Shown: positions 42,124 to 43,945 of the stretch, piece by piece
Layout: the number at the start of each line of letters is the position of its first letter
Numbering within the stretch: position 1 is the stretch's first letter
Source: Firmicutes bacterium HGW-Firmicutes-12
GTDB lineage: Bacteria > Bacillota > Peptococcia > DRI-13 > PHAD01
Assembly (NCBI GenBank): GCA_002841595.1
Contig: PHAD01000009.1
Span: forward strand, 1 to 43,945
Direction: 5' to 3'
Length of the DNA: 43,945 bases
Notes under the pieces: model-generated
Database searches by the model: none
What the model was told of the DNA's origin: nothing
Seen by the model: only the letters and a program-made list of their open reading frames with translations
Position numbers and translations under genes: made by a program

Positions 42124-43945
42124 ATGATTACTAAAATCATACCCAGAGCATTTATCCTATTTTTGCTACTACTTGTTTTTGTCTTCGCAGCTCCGGTACT
42201 GGCACAAAATTATAATGTGATAGACGCTGGTGAGGTTTGGCCGCAGGAGGTTGTAGGAACATATACTGAAAATGGAACTAATAATGGGAAGCCTTGTTAT
42301 AGCGGCCCAAATAGTTACTGGCTTTATAATACTCAATGGGGAGGTAGCAGTTATTGGTTTATTGGTAAACCTTTAGGAAACAGTGATATAAATGCTGTAG
42401 AAGTTCGCTTTTATTACGCTAGTTCCAATTCAACGCCACCCTTGAATACTAACTTTACTAGAACCGGTAATGCTTTAGGGGCAGTAAAGGTTACTACTGC
42501 CGGTGGTTCACCACCATCAATACCTGGATCGGTCTCCATTAATACCACAACAGCTTCATCTTTTACTAGTGGCTGGGCTGATGCGAGTTCAGCTACTGGC
42601 TATAAGCTTGACGTATCGACTGCTAGTAATTTTTCAAGTTATGTGTCAGGATATGGACCCTATGTGATAACAATACCCGAAGGGACACCTATTGCTAGTC
42701 GCCCTAGAAGTCATGTCGTTAATGGACTGAGTCCGGGAACTACTTATTATTTCCGGATGCGGGCATATAATGGGTTTGGAGATAGCTCTAACTCAAGTAC
42801 GGTATCGACTACAACAATACCTGCTGCTCCTACGTCTCAAGCAGCAACAGAGATAACGAATGCTAGTTTTAAAGCTAACTGGTCATCGCAAGCTGGTGCT
42901 AACGGTTATCTGCTTTATGTTTCTACTACAAGTGATTTTTCCTCTCATATTATTAATGGCCAATCAACTTCAAACAACTATGATACAGTTTCAGACCTTT
43001 TGGCCAATACCACCTATTATTACCGGGTTAAAGCTTCAAACTCATCAGGACAGAGTGGATTGTCTGGCACTACTCAAGTCACAACTGGCCCACCAATACC
43101 TGAGGTATTGGCGTCATCTGATATTCAAACCAATCAATTAACCTTCAATTGGCAAACATCAACTGCCGCAACAGGTTACTATATTGATATTGCAACTGAT
43201 TCATCATTTAGTAGTATGGTGACAGGATATTCAAATAAGGATGTAGGAAATGTAACAACCTATCAGGTACTGAGTCTTAACCCGAATATGATTTACTACA
43301 TGAGGGTTAGAGCCTATAATACCAATGGTACTAGTACAAACTCTGAAACGGCTAGTGCTACAACCTTAGATGCCATGGCTAGTGTTACCACGGACTCAGT
43401 GAATGATATTGATAGCGACAGCGCAACAATACAAGGAAATATTACATATTTAGGTGCACCTAATCCTACGCAGCATGGATTTGTTTGGAGCACTTCGGAA
43501 AACCCAACTATAGCCGATAATAAAGTTGAAAAAGGGGCAGTATCGGCAACTGGAATATTTACTTCTGAAGTAACTGGATTACACCCCAATACATCTTATT
43601 ATGTGCGGGCTTACGCTACAAATAGTGCGGGAACTGCTTATGGGGACCAGATTGCATTTGCAACAAATAAGCAAATATTAACAATTACTGCGGACAATAA
43701 AAGTAAGGTTTATGGTGATGCTGATCCTGCCTTAACGGTCAGTTACTCCGGTTTTATTGATGGTGACAACGAATCTGTTTTAACTGGCACCCTTAACTTG
43801 ACTCGTGTAGCAGGAGATAATTACGGTACCTATGCAATAACGCCAGCGGGTCTGACATCCAGCAACTATGAAATTACTTATGCAACAGGAACCTTAAGTA
43901 TCACCAAAAAAGCCCTTACCATCACAGCAGAAGACAAGAGCAAAG
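42124..43945 (+). CDS. Large secreted FN3/MBG repeat protein (3' end outside window)
   Basis: Open for 607 codons and still open at the edge. A signal peptide (about 1-27, IPRAFILFLLLLVFVFAAPVLA) is followed by an N-terminal unique region (to about 130) and three fibronectin-III-like repeats with SGLSPGTTYYFRMRAYN / LLANTTYYYRVKASN / LNPNMIYYMRVRAYN strands. A further LHPNTSYYVRAYATNSAG module comes next. Starting near 520 is an MBG-type repeat (LTITADNKSKVYGDADPALTV), and the frame exits as the next copy begins. Ribosome site AAGGTGATG. It is likely a cell-surface or envelope protein. It may be driven by the relocated mazEF-type promoter. Confidence 0.9.
   Translation, partial: MITKIIPRAFILFLLLLVFVFAAPVLAQNYNVIDAGEVWPQEVVGTYTENGTNNGKPCYSGPNSYWLYNTQWGGSSYWFIGKPLGNSDINAVEVRFYYASSNSTPPLNTNFTRTGNALGAVKVTTAGGSPPSIPGSVSINTTTASSFTSGWADASSATGYKLDVSTASNFSSYVSGYGPYVITIPEGTPIASRPRSHVVNGLSPGTTYYFRMRAYNGFGDSSNSSTVSTTTIPAAPTSQAATEITNASFKANWSSQAGANGYLLYVSTTSDFSSHIINGQSTSNNYDTVSDLLANTTYYYRVKASNSSGQSGLSGTTQVTTGPPIPEVLASSDIQTNQLTFNWQTSTAATGYYIDIATDSSFSSMVTGYSNKDVGNVTTYQVLSLNPNMIYYMRVRAYNTNGTSTNSETASATTLDAMASVTTDSVNDIDSDSATIQGNITYLGAPNPTQHGFVWSTSENPTIADNKVEKGAVSATGIFTSEVTGLHPNTSYYVRAYATNSAGTAYGDQIAFATNKQILTITADNKSKVYGDADPALTVSYSGFIDGDNESVLTGTLNLTRVAGDNYGTYAITPAGLTSSNYEITYATGTLSITKKALTITAEDKSK

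Noticed and set aside
42860-43141. Separate 93-residue ORF
   Set aside because: It is an out-of-frame shadow of the large FN3/MBG gene starting at 42124.
1-43945. CRISPR array, tRNA or rRNA genes
   Set aside because: No regularly spaced direct repeats of CRISPR type and no cloverleaf or rRNA signature sequences were recognised by reading.

Overview
The window looks like chromosome from a moderately AT-rich, anaerobic Firmicute (Clostridia or Negativicutes grade). This is inferred from strong AGGAGG-type ribosome sites, ald-alr linkage, TRAP and ECF transporter genes, CoA-ester chemistry, Firmicute-type MazEF, and Clostridia-style secreted repeat and stalk-domain proteins. I see no tRNA, rRNA or CRISPR array.

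Layout. 1-7.5 kb is a D-amino-acid / alanine region: the tail of alanine dehydrogenase, alanine racemase, two N-acyl-D-amino-acid deacylases, a DUF819-type membrane protein and a secreted, membrane-anchored protein. 7.5-8.75 kb has almost no clear protein genes. It holds hairpin-rich, GC-richer sequence, a 48-codon ORF with a strong ribosome site, and two terminators. 8.75-17.4 kb is one long co-directional unit behind a promoter wrapped in two palindromes: a VOC epimerase-like protein, family III CoA-transferase, SDR, an HMG-CoA-synthase-like protein fused to a DUF35 zinc-ribbon/OB domain, an SCP-x-type thiolase, a small Cys-rich protein, and a three-part TRAP transporter. The likely logic is uptake of an organic acid, CoA transfer, oxidation, and thiolytic or Claisen carbon-carbon chemistry. 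The substrate is unknown. A TetR gene faces the unit beyond a bidirectional terminator.

18.9-24.2 kb is a gene-decay zone: a shortened DUF6557 gene, an intact mazEF pair, two wrecked serine recombinases meeting tail to tail, a mosaic of signal peptide, RCC1 and stalk-domain fragments, an IS3 transposase remnant, and one intact secreted stalk-domain gene. 24.3-30 kb holds an SDR (minus strand) with a clear operator-like palindrome, a MoxR-type AAA / VWA pair, and RecQ. 30-31.7 kb has debris of a fused TRAP permease and a LarA-like racemase. 31.7-38.1 kb carries two secreted proteins: one with a 99-residue internal duplication, and a 1679-residue beta-helix/PKD protein.

38.5-41 kb has a P-loop kinase, a broken ECF S-component gene, and a MntA/HepT-type toxin-antitoxin pair whose MntA lacks its GS motif. 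41.0-42.1 kb contains remnants of an anti-sigma gene, a candidate attenuator RNA (extended -10 promoter, alternative pairing, terminator), and a second, mostly deleted mazEF copy whose promoter now points at a large secreted FN3/MBG protein. That gene runs off the right edge.

The features most worth follow-up are the CoA-ester/TRAP operon with its fused HMGCS-DUF35 protein and palindromic promoter, the attenuator at 41.65-41.80 kb, and the active-site-poor MntA with HepT.
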